Source of the DNA: Amycolatopsis sp. CA-230715
Lineage (GTDB): Bacteria; Actinomycetota; Actinomycetes; Mycobacteriales; Pseudonocardiaceae
Direction of reading: 5' to 3'
DNA: 64,000 nt
Assembly (NCBI RefSeq): GCF_018736145.1
Contig: NZ_CP059997.1
Location: 8,679,501 to 8,743,500, forward strand
Shown: positions 15,682 to 25,470 of the stretch, piece after piece
Layout: each line of letters starts with the position of its first letter
Position numbering within the stretch: the stretch's first letter is position 1
The notes under the pieces: generated by a model
Seen by the model: only the letters and a program-made list of their open reading frames with translations
What the model was told of the DNA's origin: nothing
Databases searched by the model: none
Program-made: the position numbers and the translations under genes

Positions 15682-16995
15682 GTGGACCGCCGCCAGTTCC
15701 TCCGCGCCGCGACCATCGGCACCGCCTTCGCGGCCGCGTCGCCGCTGCTGTCGGCGTGCGGCGCGAAGGCGCGCGGCGACGTCGTCACCCTCGAGGGCTG
15801 GGACTACGAAGCGCAGCTCGTGCAGCAGAACGTGGACCGGTTCACCAGGCTCAACCCGGACGTCGCGGTGGACTACACGCCGATCACCAGCGCCCAGTTC
15901 ATCCAGAAGCTCACCGCGGAGTTCCTCGGCGGCGGCGGACCGGACGTGCTCTACATGTACGACGATTCGCTCGCCGGCTCGGTCGAAGCCGAATACCTGC
16001 GCCCGCTCGACGGGATCGACGGCGTGGACGCGATCTACGACGCGGTCTACCCCTCCAACGCGGCTTCGATGACCTACCAGGGAAAGCGCTACGGGCTGCC
16101 GTACTACACCGATTCGCAGGCGCTGGTGTACAACGCGGCACTGCTGGAAAAGGCCGGTATCTCCACGCCGCCGAAGACGCTCGACGAGCTGGAGCAGCAG
16201 GCGCTGCGGGTGAAGCGGGCCGGGGTGCTCGAATTCCCGATCGGCCTTCCCGCGCAGCTCGCGGACACGGCCGCGCAATGGCTGTGGGGCCTGGTCTACG
16301 CCAACGAGGCCGATCTCTTCGACGACCGGTTCCAGCCCGTGATGAGTGCTTCCGGTTCGGCTACCACCGCGGTGTTCGAATGGCTCCGGCACGCCGCGCT
16401 CGACACCCGCGTGCTCGACCCGGCTGCGGTCCAGACGCTCCCGGTCCCGATGGACAACGCGGTGATGGCGGGGCGGTACGCCTTCGTGATCGCGCCGCGG
16501 TACGCGTTGCGCAGCTACAACAACCCATCGAAGTCGAAGGTCGCGGGCGCGGTCAAGCTCGCGCCGCTGCCGACGCTCGACGGAAAGACCGAGGGCACCG
16601 TCAGCAACACCAGGATGTACTGCCTCGGGCAGCACGCCGTCGACGTCGAAAAGTCCGTGCGGCTGCTGAAGTACCTCGGCGGTTTCGACGAGCACGGGGT
16701 GCCGTACACCGCGAAGTTCTGGTTCCTGCAACGCGGCCTCGGCTACCCCTTTTCCGCGCTGGCCAAGGATCCCGAGGTGGTTCGGACCATCCGGACCTTC
16801 GCGGACCCGGTCGTCTACGGCAGGCTGGCCGAGGTCTCCCGCGCGCGGCGGATCGTTTCGGTGCCGTGGTACCAGGAGTTCGAGGCGGGCCTGCAGCGCG
16901 TGGCGCAGCAGGTGCTCGTCGGCGGGACGAGCCCTGCCGACGCCGTCACCGATCTCGACCGGCAGGCCCGCTCGCTCGCCCAGCGGTACGCGTGA
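15682..16995 (+). CDS. Sugar ABC transporter substrate-binding lipoprotein (MalE/UgpB type)
   Basis: A 437-residue solute-binding protein. GTG 15682 follows GGGAGGTGTCC. The ATG at 15619 lies within the promoter -10 and is rejected. The N-terminus carries a Tat-like pair (DRRQFLRAATIGTA) and a lipobox LLSAC with Cys at ~27, so the mature protein should be a lipoprotein on the outer face of the membrane. Family-type segments include FLGGGGPDVLYMYDDSLAGS and YQGKRYGLPYYTDSQALVYN. It delivers a sugar or oligosaccharide to the two permeases that follow. The ligand is not readable from sequence; the downstream esterases and glycosidase suggest an acetylated oligosaccharide. Confidence 0.88.
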   Translation: MDRRQFLRAATIGTAFAAASPLLSACGAKARGDVVTLEGWDYEAQLVQQNVDRFTRLNPDVAVDYTPITSAQFIQKLTAEFLGGGGPDVLYMYDDSLAGSVEAEYLRPLDGIDGVDAIYDAVYPSNAASMTYQGKRYGLPYYTDSQALVYNAALLEKAGISTPPKTLDELEQQALRVKRAGVLEFPIGLPAQLADTAAQWLWGLVYANEADLFDDRFQPVMSASGSATTAVFEWLRHAALDTRVLDPAAVQTLPVPMDNAVMAGRYAFVIAPRYALRSYNNPSKSKVAGAVKLAPLPTLDGKTEGTVSNTRMYCLGQHAVDVEKSVRLLKYLGGFDEHGVPYTAKFWFLQRGLGYPFSALAKDPEVVRTIRTFADPVVYGRLAEVSRARRIVSVPWYQEFEAGLQRVAQQVLVGGTSPADAVTDLDRQARSLAQRYA

Positions 16996-17005
16996 GGGGG
17001 CGGAC

Positions 17006-17896
17006 ATGATGCTCAGGCTGACCGAAACCCGGCGCGCGTACCTGATGAACGGGCCCGCGATGATCGTGCTGTTCGCGCTCGTCGCCTACCCGATCGGCTA
17101 CTCGTTCTGGGTGAGCCTGCACCGGCAGAACCTCAAGCGCCCCAAGGCGACCAAGTTCATCGGACTCGACAACTACTTCGCGCTGTGGAACGATCCCGCG
17201 TTCCTCAGCTCGTTGCGGACGACCGGCCTGTTCGTGCTCGTCGTGGTCACCATGACGGTGCTGCTGGCCACCGCGCTCGCGTTGGTGCTGAACGAATCGT
17301 TCCCCGGCCGCGGCGTGCTGCGCAGCCTCGCGCTGCTGCCGTGGGCGATGCCAGGCGTGGTCAACGGCCTCATGTGGCGCACCATCTTCGACGCGAAGAC
17401 CGGCGCGCTCAACGGGTTGCTCACCAGCCTCGGCCTGATCGACGCCTACCAGGCCTGGCTGTCCTCGCCGGCGGGCGCGTTCTTCCTGACCGCGTTCGCG
17501 CAGGTGTGGAACACGCTGCCGTTCGCGGTGATCCTGCTGCTGGCGGGGCTGTCCACGATCCCGCCCGATCTCTACGACGCGGCGAAGGTCGACCGTGCCG
17601 GGGTGTTCCAGCGGTTCCGGCAGATCACCCTGCCGTGGCTGCTGCACCCGCTGCTGATCGTGCTGATCCTTGAAACCATGAACTCGTTCCGCGCGTTCGA
17701 CACGATCTACGTGCTGACCGGCGGCGGGCCGGGCGACGCGACCTCGGTGATCGCGGTGCTCAACGTGAAGACCGCGCTGACCTACACCGATTTCGGCCTC
17801 GGCAGCGCGTACGCCTGGGTGATCACCCTGCTGACGCTGGTGGTCTCCGTCGGCTACGTCGCCGCGCTCTACCGGAAGGGGAGCTTCGAACTATGA
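17006..17896 (+). CDS. Sugar ABC transporter permease (MalF type)
   Basis: A 296-residue inner-membrane protein with six predicted helices. It starts RRAYLMNGPAMIVLFALVAY and has the EAA-loop region around DAAKVDRAGVFQRFRQITLP, which contacts the ATPase. Ten bases separate it from the binding-protein gene. It overlaps the next permease gene by 4 bp (ATGA), indicating translational coupling. It forms the channel with the product of the next gene. Confidence 0.92.
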   Translation: MMLRLTETRRAYLMNGPAMIVLFALVAYPIGYSFWVSLHRQNLKRPKATKFIGLDNYFALWNDPAFLSSLRTTGLFVLVVVTMTVLLATALALVLNESFPGRGVLRSLALLPWAMPGVVNGLMWRTIFDAKTGALNGLLTSLGLIDAYQAWLSSPAGAFFLTAFAQVWNTLPFAVILLLAGLSTIPPDLYDAAKVDRAGVFQRFRQITLPWLLHPLLIVLILETMNSFRAFDTIYVLTGGGPGDATSVIAVLNVKTALTYTDFGLGSAYAWVITLLTLVVSVGYVAALYRKGSFEL

Positions 17897-18777
17897 CGGC
17901 CGTCCCCTTGCGCTACCGCGTGCCGTGGAAGCGGATCGTGGTGTACGTCGTCGCCGCCGCGTTCGCGCTGTACCTGGTGCTGCCGTTCTACTGGATCTTC
18001 GCGATGAGCTTCATGCGTGAGGTCGACGCGGTTTCCGTGCCGCCGGAGTGGATCCCGTCGCATCCGACGCTCGACAACTACCTCAGCTTCTTCCGGCCGG
18101 ACAGCGCGCAGGTGCTCGTCGGCGGCAGGGCGATCAAGGAAACCCCGTACGCGCTGGGCAACAGCCTCATCGTGGCTTCGGCGACGGCGCTGCTGAACCT
18201 CGTGCTCGCGGTGCCCGCCGCCTACTCGTTCTCGCGGCTGAAGTTCCGCGGCGGCAAGGGTTTGCTGATGCTGTACCTGGTCACCAGGATGGTGCCGACC
18301 ATCGCGATCCTCATCCCGTTCTACCTGATGATGCGGTCGCTCGGGCTGCTCGACAACTACGGTTCGCTGATCCTGTCGTACCTGACCTTCTCGCTGCCGG
18401 TGACGATCTGGGTGCTGAAGGACTTCTTCCGCGCGGTACCGCGCGAACTCGAGGACGCGGCGCGGGTGGACCGGTGCGGCTGGTTCCGGTCGATGTGGTC
18501 GGTCTTCCTGCCGGTCGCCGCGCCGGGGCTGGTCGCGGCCGCGGTGTTCGCGTTCATGACCGCGTGGAACGAGTTCATGTTCGCGTTGTTCATGACCTCG
18601 ACGGAGGCGGCGAAGACGATGCCGGTGGTGGCCGCGAACTTCGCCACCGACATGAACACCCAGTTCACGCTGATGGCGGCCGCCGGGGTGGTGGCGGTGC
18701 TGCCGCCGCTGGTACTGGTGCTGATCTTCCAGCGGCTGATCGTGCGCGGGATGGCCGCGGGCTCGGTGAAGGGGTAG
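17893..18777 (+). CDS. Sugar ABC transporter permease (MalG type)
   Basis: A 294-residue permease with six membrane helices. YLVLPFYWIFAMSFMREVDA at the N-terminus and the EAA loop LEDAARVDRCGWFRSMWSVF are typical of the MalG partner. Its ATG overlaps the previous stop, and the ATPase gene follows after 4 bp. Together the two permeases form the sugar channel. Confidence 0.92.
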   Translation: MTAVPLRYRVPWKRIVVYVVAAAFALYLVLPFYWIFAMSFMREVDAVSVPPEWIPSHPTLDNYLSFFRPDSAQVLVGGRAIKETPYALGNSLIVASATALLNLVLAVPAAYSFSRLKFRGGKGLLMLYLVTRMVPTIAILIPFYLMMRSLGLLDNYGSLILSYLTFSLPVTIWVLKDFFRAVPRELEDAARVDRCGWFRSMWSVFLPVAAPGLVAAAVFAFMTAWNEFMFALFMTSTEAAKTMPVVAANFATDMNTQFTLMAAAGVVAVLPPLVLVLIFQRLIVRGMAAGSVKG

Positions 18778-18781
18778 GCGA

Positions 18782-19882
<1,101 letters not shown>

Positions 19883-19884
19883 TC

Positions 19885-20829
19885 ATGGCGAGAGATCCCG
19901 AATCGGCGACCGTCGAAGTCGACCTGCCGACCGATTTCGACGAGTTCTGGGCCGAAACGCTGCGCCTGACCGACGAAGTGCCGCCGGACCCGGAGCTGAT
20001 ACCGGTGCCGAGGATGTCGACGCCCGCGGTCGACGTCTACGAACTGCGCTACACCAGCTACGACCAGCTGCGCATCGCCGCCTGGCTCACCATGCCCGCG
20101 GGCCGCCCACCCGGCACGTCCTTCCCGGCGGTGCTGCACGTTCCCGGCTACATCTCCGAGCCTTCGGTGCTCAAGTCGTGGTCGGAACGCGGCTACGTCA
20201 CGGTCGGCCTCGCGCCGCGCGGGAAGCTGCGGTCCAACGCGCGGTTCAACCCCGGGTATCCCGGCCTGCTCACGCACAACATGGTGGACCGCTTCACCTA
20301 CGGCTACCGGGGGTTCTACGCGGACGTGGTGCGCGCGATCGACGTGCTCGCGGCACTGCCGGAGGTCGATCCGGACCGGGTCGGCATCTGGGGGTCGAGC
20401 CAGGGCGGCGGGCTCGGCATCGTCGCCGCGGCGCTGCGCCCCGACGTGGTGCGCTGCGTCGCGGCCGGTGCGCCGTACCTGTGCGGGATCATGGCTTCAC
20501 CGGGCTGGACGCACTCCTACCCGTACGAGGAGATCAACGAGTACCTCCGGGTGCACCCCGACCACGAGCCGCTGCTCACCGAGACCGCGTCCTATTTCGA
20601 CGGTCTGAACTTCGCGCCCAAGGTACGCGCGCCGATCTTCGTCTACCTCGGGATGGAGGACGACGTGTGCCCGCCGGAAACCGGGTTCGCGGTGTACCGG
20701 CTGCTCGAGTCCGAAAAGGAGCTGCACACGTATCCGAGATGCGGGCACGACTCCGGGCTGCGCTGGGTGATCCCGCTGGTGGAAAAGTTCGTCGACGGCC
20801 ATCTGCACCCGGAAGGAGCCCGCGCGTGA
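19885..20829 (+). CDS. Acetyl xylan esterase / cephalosporin-C deacetylase family (AXE1) esterase
   Basis: A 314-residue alpha/beta hydrolase. The nucleophile elbow WGSSQGGG places Ser at ~172; candidate Asp lies in YLGMEDDVCPPE (~259) and His in RCGHDSG (~288). VLHVPGY and the PRG motif near residue 111 also fit the family, which removes acetyl groups from xylose or oligosaccharides. No signal peptide is visible, so it probably deacetylates imported oligosaccharides in the cytoplasm. ATG 19885 follows GGAGAAAGGTGATC. Its stop overlaps the next gene's GTG, coupling it to a catalytically degenerate paralogue. Confidence 0.85.
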   Translation: MARDPESATVEVDLPTDFDEFWAETLRLTDEVPPDPELIPVPRMSTPAVDVYELRYTSYDQLRIAAWLTMPAGRPPGTSFPAVLHVPGYISEPSVLKSWSERGYVTVGLAPRGKLRSNARFNPGYPGLLTHNMVDRFTYGYRGFYADVVRAIDVLAALPEVDPDRVGIWGSSQGGGLGIVAAALRPDVVRCVAAGAPYLCGIMASPGWTHSYPYEEINEYLRVHPDHEPLLTETASYFDGLNFAPKVRAPIFVYLGMEDDVCPPETGFAVYRLLESEKELHTYPRCGHDSGLRWVIPLVEKFVDGHLHPEGARA

Positions 20830-21689
20830 CCGACGGCTTCGAGAAGTTCTGGTCCGATGTGGACGAAGAGCTGGCCGGTTTCCCGGCGCGGCCGGTGATC
20901 GAGAAGGTGCCCGCGAAGTCCACAGCGGACTTCACCGGGTACGAGGTCCGGCTGAGCGGACTCGGGTCCTACCGCCTGTTCGGGTACTTCAGCGTGCCCA
21001 CCGGGGACGGCCCGTTCCCAGGGCTGCTCGAACTGCCGCGCCACGGCAGCGTGAACCACGCGCCGCACTACAACGACCGGCTGCGGTACGTGGTGTTCAC
21101 CGCGATGCACCGCGGCCAGCGGCTGGCGGACAGCCCGTTCTCCGCGGCGTACCCAGGCTTGTTCACGAGTGGCATCGAGTCGCCGGAAACCTGGGTGTAC
21201 CGCTCGATCGTCGCGGACTGCTTGCGGGCGGCGGAGTTCCTCGCCGGACGGGAGGAGTGCGATTCGGCGCGTATCGGCGTGACCGGGGACGATCTCGCGC
21301 TCGTGACCGCGGCGCGCCGTCCGGTGTTCAGCGCGGTCAGGGTCACGACGGCGCTCCTGCACGACGCGTTCCGCGGGCGCCTGAGCACCGGTGAGTACCC
21401 CTGGGAGGAGCTGAACGACCTGATCAGGGAGTTCCCGTCGGCCGAGTCCGGAGTGGAGCGGACGTTGCGGGCGTTCGACCCCGCCGGGTTCGCCGCCGAC
21501 GTGCGCACGGACGTCCTGCTCGCGCTGCCCCCGACCGGTTCGCGCTGGCGCGACGACCTGCTCGCCGGGCTCGGCGGCCACGCCCACGCGTACCGGATGA
21601 CCGGCGAGGACGCGGCCGACGCCGCCGAACTGGACGGCTGGCTCGCCGAACGGCTCGGCGTGCCGCCATTGCGGAAGTTCATCGCATGA
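20826..21689 (+). CDS. AXE1-like esterase paralogue lacking the catalytic Ser
   Basis: A 287-residue relative of the preceding esterase, recognised from shared order: FEKFWSDVDEELAGFPARPV, GPFPGLLELPRHGSVNHAP and ARIGVTGDDLALVTAARRP. Where the active paralogue has WGSSQGGGLGIVAAA, this one reads VTGDDLALVTAA. The nucleophile Ser and the oxyanion-loop SQGG are gone. No clear Asp/His pair replaces them. It is in frame and overlaps its neighbours by 4 bp on both sides (GTGA, ATGA), so it looks selected. It may be a structural partner, sugar-binding subunit or enzyme with a changed mechanism. Start GTG 20826. Confidence 0.7.
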   Translation: MTDGFEKFWSDVDEELAGFPARPVIEKVPAKSTADFTGYEVRLSGLGSYRLFGYFSVPTGDGPFPGLLELPRHGSVNHAPHYNDRLRYVVFTAMHRGQRLADSPFSAAYPGLFTSGIESPETWVYRSIVADCLRAAEFLAGREECDSARIGVTGDDLALVTAARRPVFSAVRVTTALLHDAFRGRLSTGEYPWEELNDLIREFPSAESGVERTLRAFDPAGFAADVRTDVLLALPPTGSRWRDDLLAGLGGHAHAYRMTGEDAADAAELDGWLAERLGVPPLRKFIA

Positions 21690-22759
21690 CAACCTACCGC
21701 TCGCTCGGGATACGTCCGGTGGTGAACGCGGCGGCCACCCTGACCAGGCTGGGCGGCTCGCGGCTCGCCGCACCCGCCGTGGAGGCGATGGCCTGCGGCG
21801 CGAGCGAGTTCGTCGACCTGCTCGAACTGCGCGACCGGATCGGCGAGCGGATCGCGGAACTGACCGGGAACGAGGCCGCGTTCGTCACCTCGGGCGCCAG
21901 TGCCGGGATCACGCTGTCCGTCGCGGGCTGCCTCGCCGGTGACCTGGAAGCCTTTCCCGTGCGGGACGGCAAGGTCGCGATGGCTCGTGCGCAGCGCAAC
22001 CACTACGACTACGCGGCACGGCAGCTCGGGGCGCAGATCACCGAGTTCTCCGACGCCCGTTCGCTCGGGGCGGCGCTGGAAGGTGCGGCCTGTGTGCTGT
22101 GGTTCGCGGGAGCGCACTACCCCGAAGGCGCGGTTCCGCTGGCGGACGTCGTGGCCGCCGCGCACGAACGGGGTGTGCCGGTGCTCGTCGACGCCGCGGC
22201 GCAGGTGCCGCCGATCGCGTCGTTGTGGCGGTTCACCGTCGATCTCGGCGTGGACGCGGCGATCTTCAGCGGTGGTAAGGGGTTGCGGGGTCCACAGGCG
22301 ACCGGGCTGGTGGTCGGCACGGAGGCGATCGTGGCAGGCTGCCGCAGGCACGCGTCGCCCGAGCACGCCGTCGGCAGGGGCATGAAGGTGGGCAAGGAGG
22401 AGCTGCTCGGACTGCTCGCCGCCGTGGAATGGTCGCTGCGCCAAGATGAGCCGGCGCTGATCCAGTCCTATGAGGACACCGTTGAGCGGTGGGTGAAGGC
22501 GCTCGCGAGCGTGCCGGGCGTGCGTGCCGAGCGCGGGTACCCGAGTGAAGCTGGCCAGCCGCACGGTCGGGCGTTGGTGTGGCTGGACGAGAGCACCGGG
22601 TGGACGCACGACTCGCTTGTGGACGCCCTGTGGGATCGGGACCCGCGTATCGCGGTCGGTGCTTCCGGCGATGCCATCGCGTTGAACCCGCAGACGCTCG
22701 ATCCGGGGGAGGACCAGCTCGTGCTCGACGCCATCCTGTCGCTGTTGGACAGTGCATGA
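21686..22759 (+). CDS. SelA/DgaE-like PLP-dependent enzyme
   Basis: A 357-residue fold-type I PLP protein of the selenocysteine synthase-like family that includes D-glucosaminate-6-phosphate ammonia-lyase (DgaE). RPVVNAAATLTRLGGSRLA is the family opening, AFVTSGASAGITLSVAGCLA binds the cofactor phosphate, and the Schiff-base Lys is in FSGGKGLRGPQATG (~198). No selenocysteine-system genes are nearby. The operon context suggests a sugar-acid or amino-sugar elimination or related C-N lyase step, an inference. It is coupled to both neighbours by ATGA overlaps. Confidence 0.8.
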   Translation: MTTYRSLGIRPVVNAAATLTRLGGSRLAAPAVEAMACGASEFVDLLELRDRIGERIAELTGNEAAFVTSGASAGITLSVAGCLAGDLEAFPVRDGKVAMARAQRNHYDYAARQLGAQITEFSDARSLGAALEGAACVLWFAGAHYPEGAVPLADVVAAAHERGVPVLVDAAAQVPPIASLWRFTVDLGVDAAIFSGGKGLRGPQATGLVVGTEAIVAGCRRHASPEHAVGRGMKVGKEELLGLLAAVEWSLRQDEPALIQSYEDTVERWVKALASVPGVRAERGYPSEAGQPHGRALVWLDESTGWTHDSLVDALWDRDPRIAVGASGDAIALNPQTLDPGEDQLVLDAILSLLDSA

Positions 22760-24681
22760 GGCGGGAAACGCCCCGGCTCGAAGGTTCCTGCTGGATCGGC
22801 GCGAACTTCTGGTCGCGCACCGGCGGCCCGCTGATGTGGCGTTCGTACGATCCCGCCGTCGTCCGCGAAGAGCTGGCGGTACTGGCTCGGCACGGTGTGA
22901 CGGCGACCAGGTCGTTCTTCTACTGGCCCGATTTCCACCCGGAGCCGGAGCGGCTCGATGAGGCGAAACTGGCGCATTTCGCTGACTTCCTCGACGCGCA
23001 CACCGAACTGGGCATGCTCTCCATCCCGACGTTCCTGGTCGGACACATGTCGGGGGAGAACTGGGACCCGGCGTGGCGGAACGGCCGGGACCTCTACGCG
23101 GACGTGTGGATGGTCACCAGGCAAGCCTGGTTCATCGAACGGATGGCGAACCGCTTCCACCAGCACCCCGCCGTGACGGCGTGGCTGATCAGCAACGAGA
23201 TGCCGATCTACGGCAGGCGCCGTGGTGAACCACCCGCGCCGGGCCGTGACGTGTCGAGCTGGGCACGGCTCATGGTGCACGCGGTGCGCGCGGGCGGCGC
23301 GACCCAACCGGTGTCCATTGGGGACGGTGCGTGGGGTATCGAGGTCACGGGCGCCGACAACGGATTCTCGGTGCGCGAACTCGCGTCTTTCACCGATTTC
23401 GTGGGACCGCACGTGTACCCGACCGACTCCGATCCCGTTCGTCAGCACCTGAACGCGGCCTTCGTCTGTGAACTCGCGGCCGTGGGTGGTAAACCGGTCG
23501 TGCTCGAAGAGTTCGGACTGACCAGCGACTGGACGTCACCGGAGAACGCGGCGCACTATTACCGGCAGGTGCTGCACACGTCACTGCTCGCTGGCGCTTC
23601 CGGTTGGCTCGCCTGGAACAACACCGACTACGACGAGCTTGCTGACCAGGACCCGTACCGGCACCACCCGTTCGAAATGCACTTCGGGATCACCACGAGT
23701 GATGGCTCGCCAAAGCCGCCGCTGTTGGAGCTGGAGCGGTTCCGTTCGCTGTTGTCTACTGTAGATTTTCCTCGTTTGCGCAGGACGGACGCGTCGGCGG
23801 CGCTCGTGGTCACCGCTTATCTCGAAAGCGGGTACCCGGTCACCACCCTGGAGGCCGACCGGTCGCTCGTCTTCGGATCTCTCCGGCAAGCGTACGTCGC
23901 GGCACGGGAAGCCGATCTCGCCGTGGGATTCCTGCGTGAGCTGGATGGTCTTGATGGTGACGTGTCGCTCTACCTGTTGCCGTCGACGCGTCAGGTCATG
24001 GCGCCGACGATGCGTGCGTTGCTCGATTATGCGCGGGAGGGTGCGACCGTCTACCTCTCGTACTGCTCCGGTACGCATGGCGGGAATCGCGGGCCGTGGT
24101 TCGCCGGGCTCGACTCGTTCTTCGGGGTGCGGCAGCAGTTGCGGTACGGGCTGGTATCGCCGATCACCACGGATGTCGTGGAGTTGACGTTCATCGTGTC
24201 GTTCGGCGGGATCCCGGCTGGTTCGACTCTGCGGTTTCGGGTGGGTGGGAACGAGCACAGCAGGGCTCTGTTGCCGGTGGTGCCGGATACGGCGGAGGTC
24301 GTGGCCGTCGATGGGGAGGGGCGGCCTGCGGTGCTTGTCAATCGAGTTGGGGCGGGTTCGACGGTGCTGTGTACGTACCCGGTGGAGCATATGGCTGCTT
24401 CGTTGGGGGATGTCAATCCGGAGCCTACTTATCTGCTCTATCGGGCGTTGGGGCGGTTTGCTGGGGTGTCTTCGGTTGTTTCGGTTGATGATCCGATGGT
24501 GTTTTGTGATTCGTTGGTGCATGAGGATGGGACTCGGTATGTGTGGTTCGTGAATCAGTCTTCTTCTTCGGTTGTGGTCCGTCCTGAGGTGGGGTCTTCT
24601 TTGCTGGTTTTGTTGGATGGGTCAGTTTCTTCTGTGGTTCGTCTTGATGGGTTTGGGGTTGAGGTTCGTCTTCTTCGGTAG
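22756..24681 (+). CDS. GH5-like glycoside hydrolase with C-terminal trimerisation-like domain
   Basis: A 641-residue protein. The first ~330 residues form a (beta/alpha)8 glycosidase: ATRSFFYWPDFHPEPERLD, acid/base Glu in WLISNEMP (~148) and probable nucleophile in VVLEEFGL (~252). YLLPSTRQVMAPTMRALLDY and GATVYLSYCSGTHGG in the C-terminal half resemble the beta-galactosidase trimerisation fold, with a small beta domain after it. There is no signal peptide, so it should act on imported oligosaccharides, perhaps beta-mannosides or a related linkage. The last ~400 bp are strikingly G+T-rich with T-ending codons, unlike the rest. Last gene of the operon; ATG overlaps the previous stop. Confidence 0.8.
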   Translation: MRRETPRLEGSCWIGANFWSRTGGPLMWRSYDPAVVREELAVLARHGVTATRSFFYWPDFHPEPERLDEAKLAHFADFLDAHTELGMLSIPTFLVGHMSGENWDPAWRNGRDLYADVWMVTRQAWFIERMANRFHQHPAVTAWLISNEMPIYGRRRGEPPAPGRDVSSWARLMVHAVRAGGATQPVSIGDGAWGIEVTGADNGFSVRELASFTDFVGPHVYPTDSDPVRQHLNAAFVCELAAVGGKPVVLEEFGLTSDWTSPENAAHYYRQVLHTSLLAGASGWLAWNNTDYDELADQDPYRHHPFEMHFGITTSDGSPKPPLLELERFRSLLSTVDFPRLRRTDASAALVVTAYLESGYPVTTLEADRSLVFGSLRQAYVAAREADLAVGFLRELDGLDGDVSLYLLPSTRQVMAPTMRALLDYAREGATVYLSYCSGTHGGNRGPWFAGLDSFFGVRQQLRYGLVSPITTDVVELTFIVSFGGIPAGSTLRFRVGGNEHSRALLPVVPDTAEVVAVDGEGRPAVLVNRVGAGSTVLCTYPVEHMAASLGDVNPEPTYLLYRALGRFAGVSSVVSVDDPMVFCDSLVHEDGTRYVWFVNQSSSSVVVRPEVGSSLLVLLDGSVSSVVRLDGFGVEVRLLR

Positions 24682-24690
24682 TTCTGCTTT

Positions 24691-24722
24691 GTTCGCGTGT
24701 TCGCGTGTTCGCGTGTTCGCGG
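24691..24722. repeat. Short tandem repeat, 8-bp unit x4
   Basis: Three perfect copies of GTTCGCGT and a fourth ending in G, immediately after the glycosidase stop codon. It marks the end of the carbohydrate operon and precedes a decayed gene. It may reflect slippage; no function is evident. The 446-bp gap to 25128 otherwise holds only the HNH/DUF222 remnant. Confidence 0.75.
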
Positions 24723-24837
24723 GTCGGTAGAATTGTGGCGTGTCCGTTGAAAAGTTTGATTTCATGTCCGGGTGGCTTGCTGATTGGACGAGTGCGCGGC
24801 TTCCAAGCTCGCGGGGCGGAACCCCTCGGCTGTGTTC

Positions 24838-25133
24838 GCCGAGCTGCCCTCGGATCGGGCGCAGGCGATGGAGCGCGAGATCGCCTTCGATGCGAACTCG
24901 ACGTGGACCCGGGTGATCACCGAACCCGTCGCCGGGGAACCCATGGACGTGGGACGGAAAATTGCAGGCCCGCCCTGTACACCGATCTCGACCACGCCAC
25001 CGTCTAGGCCGACGGCGGTGGCACCGACAAGATCAACGTTACAAACTCTGCCACGAACCCGGCTGGAACATCCACACCAAAAACGACGGCACCACCCCGA
25101 GTGGCCGCACCTACAGCGACCGGGATGTTACGG
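24838..25133 (+). pseudogene. Remnant of a DUF222/HNH-endonuclease (13E12-type repeat) gene
   Basis: Pieces of the DUF222-HNH C-terminus appear in three frames. The first has REIAFDANSTWTRVITEPVA then GEPMDVGRK (~24868-24960). The second has RPALYTDLDHATV, a TAG stop and ADGGGTDKINV (~24963-25038). The third has LCHEPGWNIHTKNDGTT and PSGRTYSD (~25041-25125). Together they follow the family order, with the LDHxxP-like HNH core damaged. Two frameshifts and one stop make it non-functional. Such genes are multi-copy and mobile-like in actinobacteria. A possible original start is GTG 24739. Confidence 0.7.
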
Positions 25134-25394
25134 AACGGCGTGCCTCGCCACGTGCAGGCACACCGCGCAGCTCGTCACCAGTAGCGACAACAGAATGAGC
25201 ACGGCGCTGGTGCCGGTGAACGCCAAGATCAAAAGGGCGAAGGCCACGATGTCGGTGATCACCAGCAGGGCGGTGGGGATGCGCCTGAGCGGCCCCGTCC
25301 GGCCCGTTCGCAACGCGTCGACCAGTGCTGGTTCGGTGGACTCGAACCACTGCTCGATCTTGTGCAGCTCGTCCTTTTCATGGCGGCTCAACAT
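25128..25394 (-). CDS. DUF3040 membrane protein
   Basis: An 88-residue protein with the DUF3040 pattern: MLSRHEKDELHKIEQWF, then two hydrophobic helices (ALLVITDIVAFALLILAFTG; VLILLSLLVTSCAVCLHVA). These small inner-membrane proteins are widespread in actinobacteria and have no established function. ATG 25394 follows GAGGGAGAGCGACG. It converges on the HNH remnant. Confidence 0.75.
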   Translation of the reverse strand: MLSRHEKDELHKIEQWFESTEPALVDALRTGRTGPLRRIPTALLVITDIVAFALLILAFTGTSAVLILLSLLVTSCAVCLHVARHAVP

Positions 25395-25470
25395 CGTCGC
25401 TCTCCCTCGGGCCGTGGCCAGGAAGGCACTCCTGGAAGGGCTCTTACCCAGTATCGATGGAGATGAAACA

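Noticed and set aside
24691..24722. CRISPR-like array
   Set aside because: The 8-bp unit is directly tandem without spacers and no cas genes are present.
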